NCBI RefSeq assembly: GCF_001995215.1
Contig: NZ_MUXN01000027.1
Location: forward strand, 455,041 to 519,040
DNA: 64,000 nt
Direction: 5' to 3'
Origin: Amycolatopsis azurea DSM 43854
GTDB lineage: Bacteria > Actinomycetota > Actinomycetes > Mycobacteriales > Pseudonocardiaceae
Part shown: positions 8,789 through 17,183 of the stretch, piece after piece
Numbering within the stretch: position 1 is the first letter of the stretch
Layout of the letters: each line of letters begins with the position of its first letter
Notes under the pieces: model-generated
The model's input: only the letters and a program-made list of their open reading frames with translations
The model's database searches: none
What the model was told of the DNA's origin: nothing
Position numbers and translations under genes: made by a program

Positions 8789-9679
8789 TCAGTCGAGGAT
8801 GTTCAGCTGTGCCGATGTATCCGGGGCATCGACCGGATCGAGGTAGAAGCGAGCCGCTCTGGCGCGACCGTCCTCGACCCGGATGATGACGGTGCCGCGG
8901 ATGGTCTCGACAACCCCGTCGGCCCGCGTGCCGATCATCTCCCACTCCGTCCACACCCGGTCACCGTCCACCACGGAATCGATGACCCGGGCGTCCAGGC
9001 CGTGTGAATACCGGGCGAAAATCGTCGTGTAGTTCGCGCGAACTTGCTCGACACCGCGGAAGGAACGATCGGGGTGCACCGGCATCACGCAGTCGAAGTC
9101 GTCGGTGTAATTGGCCACCAACTTGTCGACGTCACGATCGGACATCGCCGCAGCCATTCGAAACGGAACGGCGCGCACGTTGTCAGTCGATTTACTCGCT
9201 TCTCGCCCGCCTTTGTCCGCAGACCCCGCAGCGATCGCGTAAAGCTCGGGGTTACCCACGAAAGGGGCTTTCCGCACCACGCGGATGCGCCTCAGCCGCC
9301 ATTCATTGTCGACCCGCTGCAGGTCGACGTGCCAGAAAGCGCGCACGACGAGCCAGTCGCCCTCGTCGGCGGGAACGTGGTGGTAGGCCACCACGAAACT
9401 CCGGTAGGTAGCGTGGTCGCCCTTGAGCTCGACGATGACGTTGGAGGTCGAATGGTGCGTACTCTGAAACCCTTCCAGCACCGCCCGGCTGGCGGCCACG
9501 AAATCATCGGCACTCAATTCTTGCGACGGCGCGCCCAAGTGCTCGGAAACATCCATCGTGACGGTGTCGGCGACGATCGCACGCAGCCCGTCCCAGTCCT
9601 TGAGATCCTGCGACCAGGCGAAACGGGCCACGGTCTCGGTGACAGCGACCCGGTCGGCGAGGTGATTGGCATCAGTCAT
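8789..9679 (-). CDS. tandem SnoaL/NTF2-like protein
   Basis: A 296-residue protein made of two NTF2-like halves. Residues 1-145 look like the aromatic-dioxygenase-small-subunit/SnoaL_4 type (RVAVTETVARFAWSQDLKDWDGL, STSNVIVELKGD). Residues about 170-290 are a second SnoaL_3-like domain (AVPFRMAAAMSDRDVDKLVANYTDDF, RVWTEWEMIG). Single domains usually act as cyclases, isomerases or binding proteins. ATG 9679 is preceded by AAGGA. The fusion of two subtypes in one chain is less common. It is divergent from an XRE regulator, the likely controller. Confidence 0.8.
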   Translation of the reverse strand: MTDANHLADRVAVTETVARFAWSQDLKDWDGLRAIVADTVTMDVSEHLGAPSQELSADDFVAASRAVLEGFQSTHHSTSNVIVELKGDHATYRSFVVAYHHVPADEGDWLVVRAFWHVDLQRVDNEWRLRRIRVVRKAPFVGNPELYAIAAGSADKGGREASKSTDNVRAVPFRMAAAMSDRDVDKLVANYTDDFDCVMPVHPDRSFRGVEQVRANYTTIFARYSHGLDARVIDSVVDGDRVWTEWEMIGTRADGVVETIRGTVIIRVEDGRARAARFYLDPVDAPDTSAQLNILD

Positions 9680-9806
9680 GAAATTCCTTCATCGAGAACA
9701 CGATCGATAAAACATCGGGAGGGGCGCGTGTCAACACAGATTCGCGCGCGCTGTCTCCGCCCTTCCTGGTGGTCATTCTTCCGGATTTCGGCTGCCGTAG
9801 CAGGGG

Positions 9807-9844
9807 CCAGGATGTCCCCTCCTGGCGGATGCCGCTGATATTCT
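9807..9844 (+). promoter_or_regulatory. leaderless-type promoter and inverted repeat before the XRE gene
   Basis: CCAGGA at 9807-9812 and TCCTGG at 9820-9825 form an inverted repeat with a 7-base spacer. A TANNNT -10 element (TATTCT, 9839-9844) ends six bases before the ATG at 9851, the spacing of leaderless actinobacterial transcripts. No Shine-Dalgarno is visible. The repeat could be the regulator's own operator (inference). Confidence 0.35.
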
Positions 9845-9850
9845 TCGGTC

Positions 9851-10672
9851 ATGCCGGACGCGAGCACTCTGGGAATGGCGTTGCGGGAGCGACGTGAACG
9901 CACCCGCCCCGAACAAGTGGGTGTCGTCGGTCACGGCCGCAGGCGCACGGGCGGCTTACGCCGGGAAGAGCTCGCCGAACTGGCCGGCGTGTCGACAGAT
10001 CATCTGAAACGCATGGAGCAGGGCCGTCGGCATCCCTCGCCTGGCGTGTTGAACGCCTTGGCCCGAGCACTCCGGGTGAGCAGGGCGGAGTACGAGCACC
10101 TGTGCACGCTGGCCGGTTACGCGCCAGTAGAAGGGCAGGTGCCACGGCGGCTCAGTCCTGGCGCGCGCAGACTCGTGGAGCGGGTAGAGAGCACGCCGGT
10201 GTGCGTGCTCGACGCCACGTGGACCGTCGTCGGCTGGAACCAGGCTTGGGAAACGTTGGCCTGCGGAGTGCCCTCGCTCCATCCGCGCGAAGGCAACATC
10301 CCCTGGCGGGTGTTCGTTGGCCAGGACGGCCGGGTGATGCGGTCGCCGGGTGACCACGCCCGCTTCCAGCGCCTGCTGGTGGCCGAGCTGCGTGCGGCCT
10401 CGACCCGATACCCCGCGGACGATGACCTGGCGTCGTTGACCGCCGAACTCCAGCGCGCCAGCGCCGTGTTCGCCGAGCTCTGGGCGAGCACGCCCACCGC
10501 CGGGCAGCACGACAGCCGGATGCTGCTGCAGCATGAGGACCTGGGGCAGATCGCACTGGACTGCGACACCGTCCACATTCCCGACGGCGACCTGAGGGCG
10601 GTGGTGTTCACGGCAGACCCGGGCTCGGTCGACGCGGACGCCGTTGCCGATGACGAACACTTCGGCCGGTGA
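9851..10672 (+). CDS. XRE-family regulator with MmyB-like ligand-binding domain
   Basis: A 273-residue regulator. Residues about 10-75 are a Cro/C1 helix-turn-helix (LRREELAELAGVSTDHLKRMEQGR), and the rest resembles the MmyB-like PAS-type ligand domain (TWTVVGWNQAWETL, ending in DDLASLTAELQRAS and AVVFTADPGS). Family members usually control the adjacent divergent gene, here the tandem SnoaL protein or the reductase behind it. Translation probably begins from a leaderless transcript, because no ribosome binding site precedes the ATG. The 3' end faces the epoxide hydrolase gene. Confidence 0.9.
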   Translation: MPDASTLGMALRERRERTRPEQVGVVGHGRRRTGGLRREELAELAGVSTDHLKRMEQGRRHPSPGVLNALARALRVSRAEYEHLCTLAGYAPVEGQVPRRLSPGARRLVERVESTPVCVLDATWTVVGWNQAWETLACGVPSLHPREGNIPWRVFVGQDGRVMRSPGDHARFQRLLVAELRAASTRYPADDDLASLTAELQRASAVFAELWASTPTAGQHDSRMLLQHEDLGQIALDCDTVHIPDGDLRAVVFTADPGSVDADAVADDEHFGR

Positions 10673-10806
10673 TCACTTCCCAGCGCTGCTTCGTGGCCGG
10701 TGCGCGGTGAGGTCGGTGACGCCGCTGCGGGCAGCGAGGTCGCGGGTGAGTCGGGCGTTCTGATCGGCGACCGTGCACTCGCCCACCCCGGCTCGACACT
10801 CCGGTC

Positions 10807-11940
10807 TCACCGCAGCGGCCGGAAGAAGTCGGTGAGGTCGTGAGCGAGCAGCTCGGGTTCTTCGTGTGCGGGGAAGTGACCGCCGCGGGGCATCTCCGTG
10901 TACTTCGTGACGTTGTAGGTGCGCTCGGCCCAGCTGCGCGGCGGCCGGGTGAGATCGGCCGGGAACAGCGCGACGGCGGTGGGCACATCGATCCGCTCGA
11001 CTCTGCGCGTCATGTTCTCGCTGTACTCGTAGTAGGGCCGGAACGAGGTCGAAATGGTGTTGGTGAACCAGTAGAGCGACGCCTGCGTCAGGAGGAAGTC
11101 GTCGCTGAACCGCGAGGACAGGTCACCTCCGCAGTCGCTCCACGCGCGGTACTTCTCGATCATCCATGCGAGCAGCCCGGTCGGCGAGTCGGCCAGCCCG
11201 TAGCTCAAGGTGACAGGTCGGGTGCTCTGCTGATGCTGATACGCGCCTTCCTTCGCCGACCAGGTCGTCACCGAGTCGAGGTAGGCGCGCTCCTGCGCGG
11301 TGATGCTCTCGTCGTCGTAGGCGACCGGACTGGCGACGGCCGTCAAGTGGATACCCACCAGAGCGTCGGGATGGGCTTCGGCCAGCCGGGAGGTGATGCC
11401 CGCGCCCAGGTCTGAGCCGTGCGCCCCGTACCGGGCAAGCCCCAGTTCCTCTCGCATGAGCAAGTGCCACAGTTCGTGGGTCTGCAAGGGGTCCGTGAGT
11501 GAGGGCCGTTGCGGGGAGAAGGCGAATCCCGGCAGCGACGGGACGATGACGGTGAACGAGTCCGCCGCGCGACCACCGTGCTTGGACGGGGTGGCCAGTC
11601 GCTGGGCGAAGTCGGTCAACTCCAGGAACGAGCTGGGCCACCCGTTGGTCAGGACGATCGGCAGGGCGTCCGGAGCCTCGCCGTCGAAACGCAGGTACTG
11701 CACCGATGTCCCGGCGATGTCCGCGACGTGGTGGGGAAGTGCGTTGATGGCGGCTTCATGAGCACGCCAATCGTAGCCGGTTGCCCAGTAGTCGACCAGT
11801 CGCCGCAGCTCACCGGGTTCGGTTCCGGCCGACCAGCCGGTCACCGGCCACGGAGTCGGCCATCGCGTGGCGGCCAGACGAGCTCGCAGCTCACCGAGTT
11901 CGGCATCGGTGACCTCGGGTACGGGCTTAGTGAGCCCCAT
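10807..11940 (-). CDS. epoxide hydrolase, EHN-domain alpha/beta hydrolase
   Basis: A 377-residue protein of the microsomal-type epoxide hydrolase group. The N-terminal EHN cap (about 1-105) contains DAELGELRARLAATRWP and the YW..YDWR motif. The alpha/beta core has an oxyanion segment NGWPSSF in place of HGWP, the nucleophile Asp in GSDLGAG, and the catalytic His in GGHFPAHEEPE near the C-terminus. It should open epoxides to diols or act on a related ester. It is on the same strand as the SDR and MBL genes upstream, which together could form a small catabolic cluster (inference). Confidence 0.92.
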   Translation of the reverse strand: MGLTKPVPEVTDAELGELRARLAATRWPTPWPVTGWSAGTEPGELRRLVDYWATGYDWRAHEAAINALPHHVADIAGTSVQYLRFDGEAPDALPIVLTNGWPSSFLELTDFAQRLATPSKHGGRAADSFTVIVPSLPGFAFSPQRPSLTDPLQTHELWHLLMREELGLARYGAHGSDLGAGITSRLAEAHPDALVGIHLTAVASPVAYDDESITAQERAYLDSVTTWSAKEGAYQHQQSTRPVTLSYGLADSPTGLLAWMIEKYRAWSDCGGDLSSRFSDDFLLTQASLYWFTNTISTSFRPYYEYSENMTRRVERIDVPTAVALFPADLTRPPRSWAERTYNVTKYTEMPRGGHFPAHEEPELLAHDLTDFFRPLR

Positions 11941-12116
11941 GGTTTTCTCCTTGCACTCGCGGAAAGTCGTCCTTGCCGGGCTGCTCGACAGTCTTGGCGA
12001 TCGCGGCCCGTGCCGCCTCCCGTGACCGCGGTCCGGTCGCCAGCAATGCCGCGGGGGTGCGGCTCGAAACCGAGGACCGCGCCGAGTCGGCGAGGTTTAC
12101 GTCGGGGAGGCTGGCG

Positions 12117-12923
12117 TCAGATGTCCGTGCCGACGCGTTCGAAGGCCAGGGTGGGCAGGTCGACCGCGTGCGCGCCGCCATCGGCGACCAGTACCGCGCC
12201 GGTGATGTACGACGACTCCGGCGAGCCGAGGAACCAAACGATGGAGGCGATCTCGTCCGGTTCGGCCGGGCGTCGAAGCGGGACCTCGGCGGTGGCCCGG
12301 CGGTAGCCCTCGTCGCGCCCGCCGGCAAACCCTGCCGCTTCGGCGAACTGGTCCATTTCGCCGTCGGCCATCGGGGTGCGGACCCAGCCGGGGCAGACCG
12401 CGTTCGCGCGGACACCGCGGGGCCCGTAGTCCCGGGCGATCGACCGGGTGAGACCGATCAGCGCGTGTTTCGCGACGGTGTACCCCGCGACGTTGGGACC
12501 CGCGAACAGACCAGCCAACGAGGACACGACCACCACCTGTCCCTCGGCTCGCACCAGCGAGGGCAGCGAGGCCCGGCAGAACACGAACGCGCTCGACAGG
12601 TTCGAGCGCAACGCCAACTCCCACTCCTCGTCGTCGGTGTCAGTCACCGACGACAGCCCGTGCCCGCCAGCGTTCGCGACCACGACATCCAGCCGCCCGA
12701 ACCGGCCGACGATCTCCGTGACCGCGTTCTCCGCGTCCGAGGACACGCTGGCATCACACGCGATGACGTGCGCACCGGTCTCCTCCGCCACCTTCTCCAG
12801 CGGTTCACGCCGCCGTCCGAGGACCACCACGTTCGCCCCCTCGGCCGCGTAGCGGCGGGCCACCGCCGCACCGATGCCCGTCCCCCCACCGGTGACCGCG
12901 ACGACCCTGCTCCCTGTACTCAC
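12117..12923 (-). CDS. classical short-chain dehydrogenase/reductase
   Basis: A 268-residue classical SDR. The cofactor motif TGGGTGIG is at about 11-18, NAG at the end of beta-4, the catalytic Ser in VVSSLAG, and the YTVAK pair at the active site. Arg residues after beta-2 (LGRRRE) suggest NADPH preference. The start is GTG 12923 with AAAGGA six bases upstream. It lies between the MBL-fold hydrolase and the epoxide hydrolase on the same strand. Substrate is not predictable from sequence. Confidence 0.93.
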   Translation of the reverse strand: MSTGSRVVAVTGGGTGIGAAVARRYAAEGANVVVLGRRREPLEKVAEETGAHVIACDASVSSDAENAVTEIVGRFGRLDVVVANAGGHGLSSVTDTDDEEWELALRSNLSSAFVFCRASLPSLVRAEGQVVVVSSLAGLFAGPNVAGYTVAKHALIGLTRSIARDYGPRGVRANAVCPGWVRTPMADGEMDQFAEAAGFAGGRDEGYRRATAEVPLRRPAEPDEIASIVWFLGSPESSYITGAVLVADGGAHAVDLPTLAFERVGTDI

Positions 12924-12990
12924 CCGAAGTCCTTTCCCTTGTCCTGAGCCGACTGTGTCGATGCCAGATCCACATGGCGGAGTTTCGGCC

Positions 12991-13773
12991 TCATGTGGTC
13001 AGGTCCAGCCATTCGCCGACGGGCAGCACGCGTGCGCGTGTTCCCGCGTGCGCGCGGAACTCCTTCTCCGGGTCGGCGACCTCGACGTAGCCCGCGATCT
13101 TGTCCGGCTGCTCCGCCTCGTAGTGCATCGGCACCGCGTACCGGGCGTCGAGGATCTCCGCGGCCGCGGCGGACTGTCTCGGGTCCATCGCGGCGGGCAG
13201 CGGGCTCGGCGGCTGCAGGTGCGGCGCGTCGACCACCGCGCCGTTGGCGGGCAGGAACACCGCGTCGAACGGGCTGAACCGACGCGCGACGAGCCACCAG
13301 TAGCCGTGGAACATCGTGTCGCCGCCGTGGAAGACCCGCTGCCCGTCGGCGTGCACCACCCAGTTCAGCTGCGGATCGCCCAACCCATCGACGGCAGGGA
13401 CCGCGGTGACGCGAAACGGCCCGATCTCGCGGGTGGACCAGGCATCCACGACCTCGACCGTCAGCCGGTGCGCCTCCAGTTCACGTTCGGCCAGCTGTGT
13501 CGTCACGTTGTCCACGTCGTCGCCGTGACCGGGTGCCGGTCGCAGCACCGGCGCCCCCGGTATCAGCACGCCCGCGAGCGCGGCCGCGTCGGTGTGGTCG
13601 CGGTGCAGGTGCGTGACCAGCGCCGCGGTGACGTCACCGCTCGGCGTCGCCAGTCCCTCGCCGGGCTTCCACCCCGTGAACAGCGGTGACAGGTCCCGCA
13701 CGTAGTCGATCACCAGACGCTGGTCGCCCGCCTCGATCTCCAGTCCGGCCCAGCCCAGTCGTCGTACCCGCAT
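12991..13773 (-). CDS. MBL-fold metallo-hydrolase (UlaG-like)
   Basis: A 260-residue metallo-beta-lactamase-fold protein. The metal motif is THLHRDHTD (HxHxDH), preceded by a short beta-rich N-terminus (RRLGWAGLEIEAGDQRLVIDY). HGGDT and PMHYE supply further ligands, as in the UlaG/RomA-like branch. ATG 13773 has GGAG upstream. It is divergent from a TetR gene across a strong inverted repeat, so it is the most likely repressed target. The natural substrate of such proteins is usually unknown. Confidence 0.88.
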   Translation of the reverse strand: MRVRRLGWAGLEIEAGDQRLVIDYVRDLSPLFTGWKPGEGLATPSGDVTAALVTHLHRDHTDAAALAGVLIPGAPVLRPAPGHGDDVDNVTTQLAERELEAHRLTVEVVDAWSTREIGPFRVTAVPAVDGLGDPQLNWVVHADGQRVFHGGDTMFHGYWWLVARRFSPFDAVFLPANGAVVDAPHLQPPSPLPAAMDPRQSAAAAEILDARYAVPMHYEAEQPDKIAGYVEVADPEKEFRAHAGTRARVLPVGEWLDLTT

Positions 13774-13810
13774 CTCGCGCTCCTTCGTCTCCGGTGGATG
13801 CCGCGAAATT

Positions 13811-13860
13811 TAGCGTACGTACGTTCTCCAAATCAATAGCGAACGTGCGTACGCTATCCT
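13811..13860. promoter_or_regulatory. TetR operator and overlapping promoter
   Basis: Arms 13811-13826 and 13841-13856 are 16-base inverted repeats with one mismatch and a 14-base spacer. Each arm carries a nearly self-palindromic CGTACG/CGTGCG core. The right arm overlaps TATCCT (13855-13860), a -10-like element six bases before the TetR ATG at 13867, so bound repressor would block its own promoter as well as the divergent MBL gene. Confidence 0.8.
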
Positions 13861-13866
13861 GGCCGC

Positions 13867-14469
13867 ATGTCACCTCGACGCTCAGCGGCCGAAGCCCTGG
13901 CCACCCGGGGCCGGATCCTCGACCGCGCCGCTGCGGTCGCCTCCGAGGAAGGGCTGGACGGCATCACCATCGGCCGACTCGCCGACGAGCTGGAGATGAG
14001 CAAGTCCGGGGTGCACAAGCATTTCGGCACCAAGGAGACACTGCAGATCTCCACATTGGACAAGGCGTTCGTCGACTTCTGGCACCGGGTGGTCGAGCCC
14101 GCACTGGCCGAGCCACAGGGTCTGCGTCGGCTGCGCGCGGTATGTGCCAACTCCGTGGGCTACCTGGAGACGCCGCTGCTACCCGGCGGCTGTCTGATGA
14201 CCGCGGCCCTCAGCGAGTACGACGGCCGCCCCGGCCGGGTCCGCGACGCGGTGGCCGAGGTGTGGTCACGCTGGCGGGAACAACTGCGGGCGGACCTGGC
14301 CGCGGCCGTGGACAACGGCGAACTACCCGCCGAGTTCGACATCGACCAGGCACTGTTCGAGATCATCGCCGCCGGGCTGGCACTGAACGCGGCCATGCAA
14401 CTGGAGCACGACCAGACTGCCGCGGGGCGAGCCCGCCGCGCCATCGAACGGGCCCTGGACCAGTCCTGA
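13867..14469 (+). CDS. TetR/AcrR-family repressor
   Basis: A 200-residue TetR regulator. The N-terminal HTH (about 12-60) contains TIGRLADELEMSKSGVHKHFGTKE, typical of the family. The C-terminal ligand domain resembles the YxaF/TetR_C_33-like group (GGCLMTAALSEYD). The ATG has no Shine-Dalgarno and lies six bases after a -10-like TATCCT, which suggests a leaderless message. Together with the inverted repeat at 13811-13856 this is a textbook autoregulated divergent pair with the MBL hydrolase. Confidence 0.95.
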   Translation: MSPRRSAAEALATRGRILDRAAAVASEEGLDGITIGRLADELEMSKSGVHKHFGTKETLQISTLDKAFVDFWHRVVEPALAEPQGLRRLRAVCANSVGYLETPLLPGGCLMTAALSEYDGRPGRVRDAVAEVWSRWREQLRADLAAAVDNGELPAEFDIDQALFEIIAAGLALNAAMQLEHDQTAAGRARRAIERALDQS

Positions 14470-14699
14470 CCGCACGCCAGGCCGTTGCCCAACCTGTGAA
14501 GCCGGTCCCCCGAGCGGGGTTGGCAGTCAGCGTCGCCGTGGAGGACGAGAAGGCCAAGCGCAGCGGCGGCTAGCAGAGCACAGGCGACGCGAGCGTGCTG
14601 GATGCCGCGGCGCACCCTGATCGGTGTTCTGGACTACGTGAAGGCGCACGGGCGCGAGTGGTACGTCGGGCGCAGCACGACGGCCGCTACGGACGGCTG

Positions 14700-14785
14700 G
14701 ACCGTGTCCTGCTCGTGCTGGAGTTCCACGACCGTCTACATTCGACACTCGGCTACCGCACCACGCACGAAGCCCGCGTTGGCCA
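14700..14785 (+). pseudogene. IS3-family transposase remnant
   Basis: The frame encodes EFHDRLHSTLGYRTTHEA, which matches the C-terminal end of the IS3-type integrase core (the common form is HSTLGYRTPAE). Nothing upstream or downstream continues the transposase and no terminal repeats are visible, so this is a short relic. Confidence 0.6.
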
Positions 14786-14944
14786 TCATCAAGGTTTTGC
14801 CCTCGTCGCATGAAATCCGGTGTCCGGTCTTCGGGGGACAACCTCAGAGCGCCTCCAGCTCATGACAGGTGAACCCAGTTGGCCGATCGCGCCGCGAGAT
14901 CGACTACCGGGTCGACATCCATGACACACCACTATGCTCATCGG

Positions 14945-15511
14945 ATGGAATTCACCGTCGACCAGCTTGCCGGCTACGGCGACCGAGACCTTGACGCCGA
15001 CCTGGCCCGCTGGTTCCCGGACCGGCCGACGATCCGGATCACTGAGCCGATCCGGCCGATCGAGCCGTTCCTCGCCCGGCTACCGCAGGACGCCGCCGCG
15101 GCGCTCGCAGCGTTCGACCGCAGAGTCAGGTCAGGGACGCTGCCGTGGGTCGTCGACGTGACCGACGACTCCTACGGGTTCGACTTCGCCGGCAACGACT
15201 GCCAGATCCTCGACTCCGACTACGAGACAGCCCTCTCCGATGACGACGTGTGGTCCATCGCCTCCGACGGCGGCGGAAACCTCTACGTCGTGCTGGCCAA
15301 TGGCCGCGTCGCCGTCTGGTTCCACGAGGAGGAGGTCATCGAGGCGAACACCCAGTTCGACAACCTCGATGTCTTCCTCTACTCGATCGTGCGCTACCAA
15401 GCCGTTCGGGCACACGCACTGGATCGCGCCACCGTCGAGGCCGACTTTCATGCCCTCGCCCAGCCCGGCGCGCTGGAACCAGAAGTGGGTCTCCTCGCGT
15501 ACCTGCGCTAG
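14945..15511 (+). CDS. SUKH (SMI1/KNR4)-like protein
   Basis: About 188 residues. The central block WSIASDGGGNLYVVLANGRVAVWFHEE fits the SMI1/KNR4 (SUKH) fold, where D/GGG turns into a beta-hairpin, followed by a helical region (FDNLDVFLYSIVRY). SUKH proteins are frequently immunity proteins of polymorphic toxins, but stand-alone copies are common and of unknown role. No toxin gene is adjacent; it follows an IS3 remnant. The start is unsure: ATG 14945 or ATG 14921, neither with a clear ribosome binding site. Confidence 0.6.
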   Translation: MEFTVDQLAGYGDRDLDADLARWFPDRPTIRITEPIRPIEPFLARLPQDAAAALAAFDRRVRSGTLPWVVDVTDDSYGFDFAGNDCQILDSDYETALSDDDVWSIASDGGGNLYVVLANGRVAVWFHEEEVIEANTQFDNLDVFLYSIVRYQAVRAHALDRATVEADFHALAQPGALEPEVGLLAYLR

Positions 15512-15828
15512 CGCTCAACGCCCTGGTTCACCTCGCAGGCCGCGCACCAACCGCGCACTGCCGCACCACCGAGGCCTGGTAGACAACGCCACCGCGGTAG
15601 CGGACCAGGCCACCGTTCCCGAGTGCAGCACACGCGTCGCGCCGATACGCCCGTTTCACACGGTGGACTCGGGTCTCGACGTGCTGGGGTCCGCGAATCG
15701 TGTGTGGACACCGAACCGCAGTCGAACATCCTCGCGTATTTGAGACGTCTCATCGACGTCCTAGCTTGCAGTCCGTCGGCGCGGACGCAGGCGTCGTCGG
15801 TGTCGCGCGCGTTGCGCTCGGCGGTCAC

Positions 15829-16005
15829 TTAAGCGCGGTCGGCCCGCTGTTTGGCCTCTCGGTCAAGCCGGCCCCGCTGTTCCGCTCGTGCAGTACGGGT
15901 CTCGGCGGCGTCGGCTCGGCTCTCGGCGTGTTCGGCGGCGGGCGTTGGCGACCAGGGCGACCGCGGACCGGTCGGCGGTGGTGAACCGGTCGAGCAGGTC
16001 CGGGG
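15829..16005 (-). pseudogene. possible decayed coding fragment
   Basis: Two minus-strand frames look coding but do not join. One encodes PDLLDRFTTADRSAVALVAN (about 15940-16005), the other an Ala/Arg/Glu-rich helical tail AESRADAAETRTARAEQRG (15829-15950). A frameshift between them would explain this. Parent family not recognised. Confidence 0.3.
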
Positions 16006-16047
16006 CTGGTCGGACCTGGGCCGCAAGGCATGGGGAGTCGGCGGTCT

Positions 16048-16209
16048 TGCACCATCCGGGTCGACCTCATTTTCTCATCGCGACGCGCCCGGTTCCACCA
16101 CAACACCCTGCGTACAGCGCACAACCCCGTCACGGTCCTGCGTGACCTCGCCCAACACGACCAAGCCGACACTCTCCAGACATGGATCGGTAGCTCCCCC
16201 ACATCCTGA
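16048..16209 (+). pseudogene. possible decayed coding fragment, C-terminal end
   Basis: The frame ending in TGA at 16207-16209 encodes NPVTVLRDLAQHDQADTLQ and shows GC-rich third positions like real local genes. It has no start codon in place and no recognised parent. It may be a transposase or replication-gene tail (weak inference). Confidence 0.25.
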
Positions 16210-16266
16210 CTACACCACCACAAACGACCCGGCGTGTACGGCGCAATCATGCCGTTCCTGTCATCA

Positions 16267-16330
16267 CGAACGTCCTGACATGCCGCTGACCGCGCGTCTC
16301 GGCGAACGTCCGCTCATGCCGATGAGCGCA
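16267..16330 (+). repeat. two diverged 28-base direct repeats with hairpin
   Basis: Copies at 16267-16294 and 16303-16330 share CGAACGTCC and CATGCCG and match at about 22 of 28 positions. The second contains GCTCAT-GCCG-ATGAGC, a 6-base stem with a 4-base loop. A related CGTGCCGATGAGCGG occurs near 16882. Confidence 0.45.
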
Positions 16331-16520
16331 CGTTGACGCGGGAGCCCCGGCACCTTGCGTCGGGGCGTGAGCTCCCCGGACCCGGCCCGGCTCGAACGGG
16401 CTGTCACCCTGCATGACGTGCCTATCGCTTGCTCGGGCCGGTGACCTCGGGGCCGCGACGCAAGCACTTGCCGACGATCGGACGGGCAGTGGACGGACTG
16501 ACCGAATTCGGACGCACCAC

Positions 16521-16751
16521 TCAGGAATCCGACTGCGGGCGATCCTCGACAACCACTTTCTCGGCGCCGCGCTTGGCGAACGCCGCCCATAGGCTGAAGC
16601 CCACGAGACCCACCGCGACGGCCAGCCAGAGCCAGATGAACGGCTCGCGCAGCGGGAACCGCACCAGGACGAAGATGATCACCGCGACGCCGACAACCGC
16701 GCCGAACACGGCGGCGGGCTTGGACGGCTTGATCCGATACACGAGCACCAC
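16521..16751 (-). CDS. small two-helix membrane protein
   Basis: 76 residues starting at GTG 16751. Two hydrophobic helices (about 14-32, AVFGAVVGVAVIIFVLVRF, and 38-57, FIWLWLAVAVGLVGFSLW) are joined by a short charged loop, and the tail is acidic (VVVEDRPQSDS). No family function is known to me. It is isolated in a decayed region but its frame is clean and membrane-protein-like, so it is probably real. Confidence 0.65.
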   Translation of the reverse strand: MVLVYRIKPSKPAAVFGAVVGVAVIIFVLVRFPLREPFIWLWLAVAVGLVGFSLWAAFAKRGAEKVVVEDRPQSDS

Positions 16752-16954
16752 TCCCCAGACTGACGTTTCGTGTCGCTGGACTACCCCCTGGACGATCTAG
16801 CGAAACTTCACCGGCTACTTCGGGCGACCGCCAGCAGCACTGAGCCAGATCGTCCGGACACCCACACGCAGACGTCCTCTCGTGCCGATGAGCGGATGCT
16901 GGATGCCACCGTCGGCTGTTCTGTAACGACCGCAGGGTGGCGGCTTCAGGTCGA

Positions 16955-17093
16955 TCGCGCCATGTCGAGGTTCGAGCGGATGGTCCTGGTTGTGGGGTGG
17001 CCAGGTCCCGGCACCCGCCTCGCTGCCGGCGAGAGTGGCCTCGTACAGCGGGATCGCCCGCTCACGGAAGCCGTTGCCCCGCAACTTCCGCAC
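16955..17093 (-). pseudogene. TPR-repeat protein remnant with frameshift
   Basis: On the minus strand FRERAIPLYEATLAG (17028-17070) matches the first helix of the actinomycete TPR repeat. The second half, GPGHPTTRTIRSNLDMARS (about 16955-17008), matches the xLGPDHPDTLxSRNNLA half in another frame. A small indel separates them. The rest of the protein is absent. Confidence 0.55.
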
Positions 17094-17183
17094 GGCGACT
17101 AGGTGGGAAGCGGTGTTCGTTCGGGCGCCTGCGGCACGGCCTCGGCACCGTTCTCCTGCACCGGCTCCGCGGTGGGATGCCCG

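Larger units (their letters stand above)
15512..16520. other. long non-genic interval with coding relics
   Basis: About 1 kb with no intact gene. It holds two short relic-like coding stretches and a repeat cluster (listed separately). The remainder shows no start, ribosome binding site or recognisable motif. It lies next to transposase remnants and looks degenerate. Confidence 0.5.

Noticed and set aside
15825..16250. 141-residue minus-strand frame
   Set aside because: Pro/Arg-rich, spans two relics in different frames, no start signal; not a credible gene.
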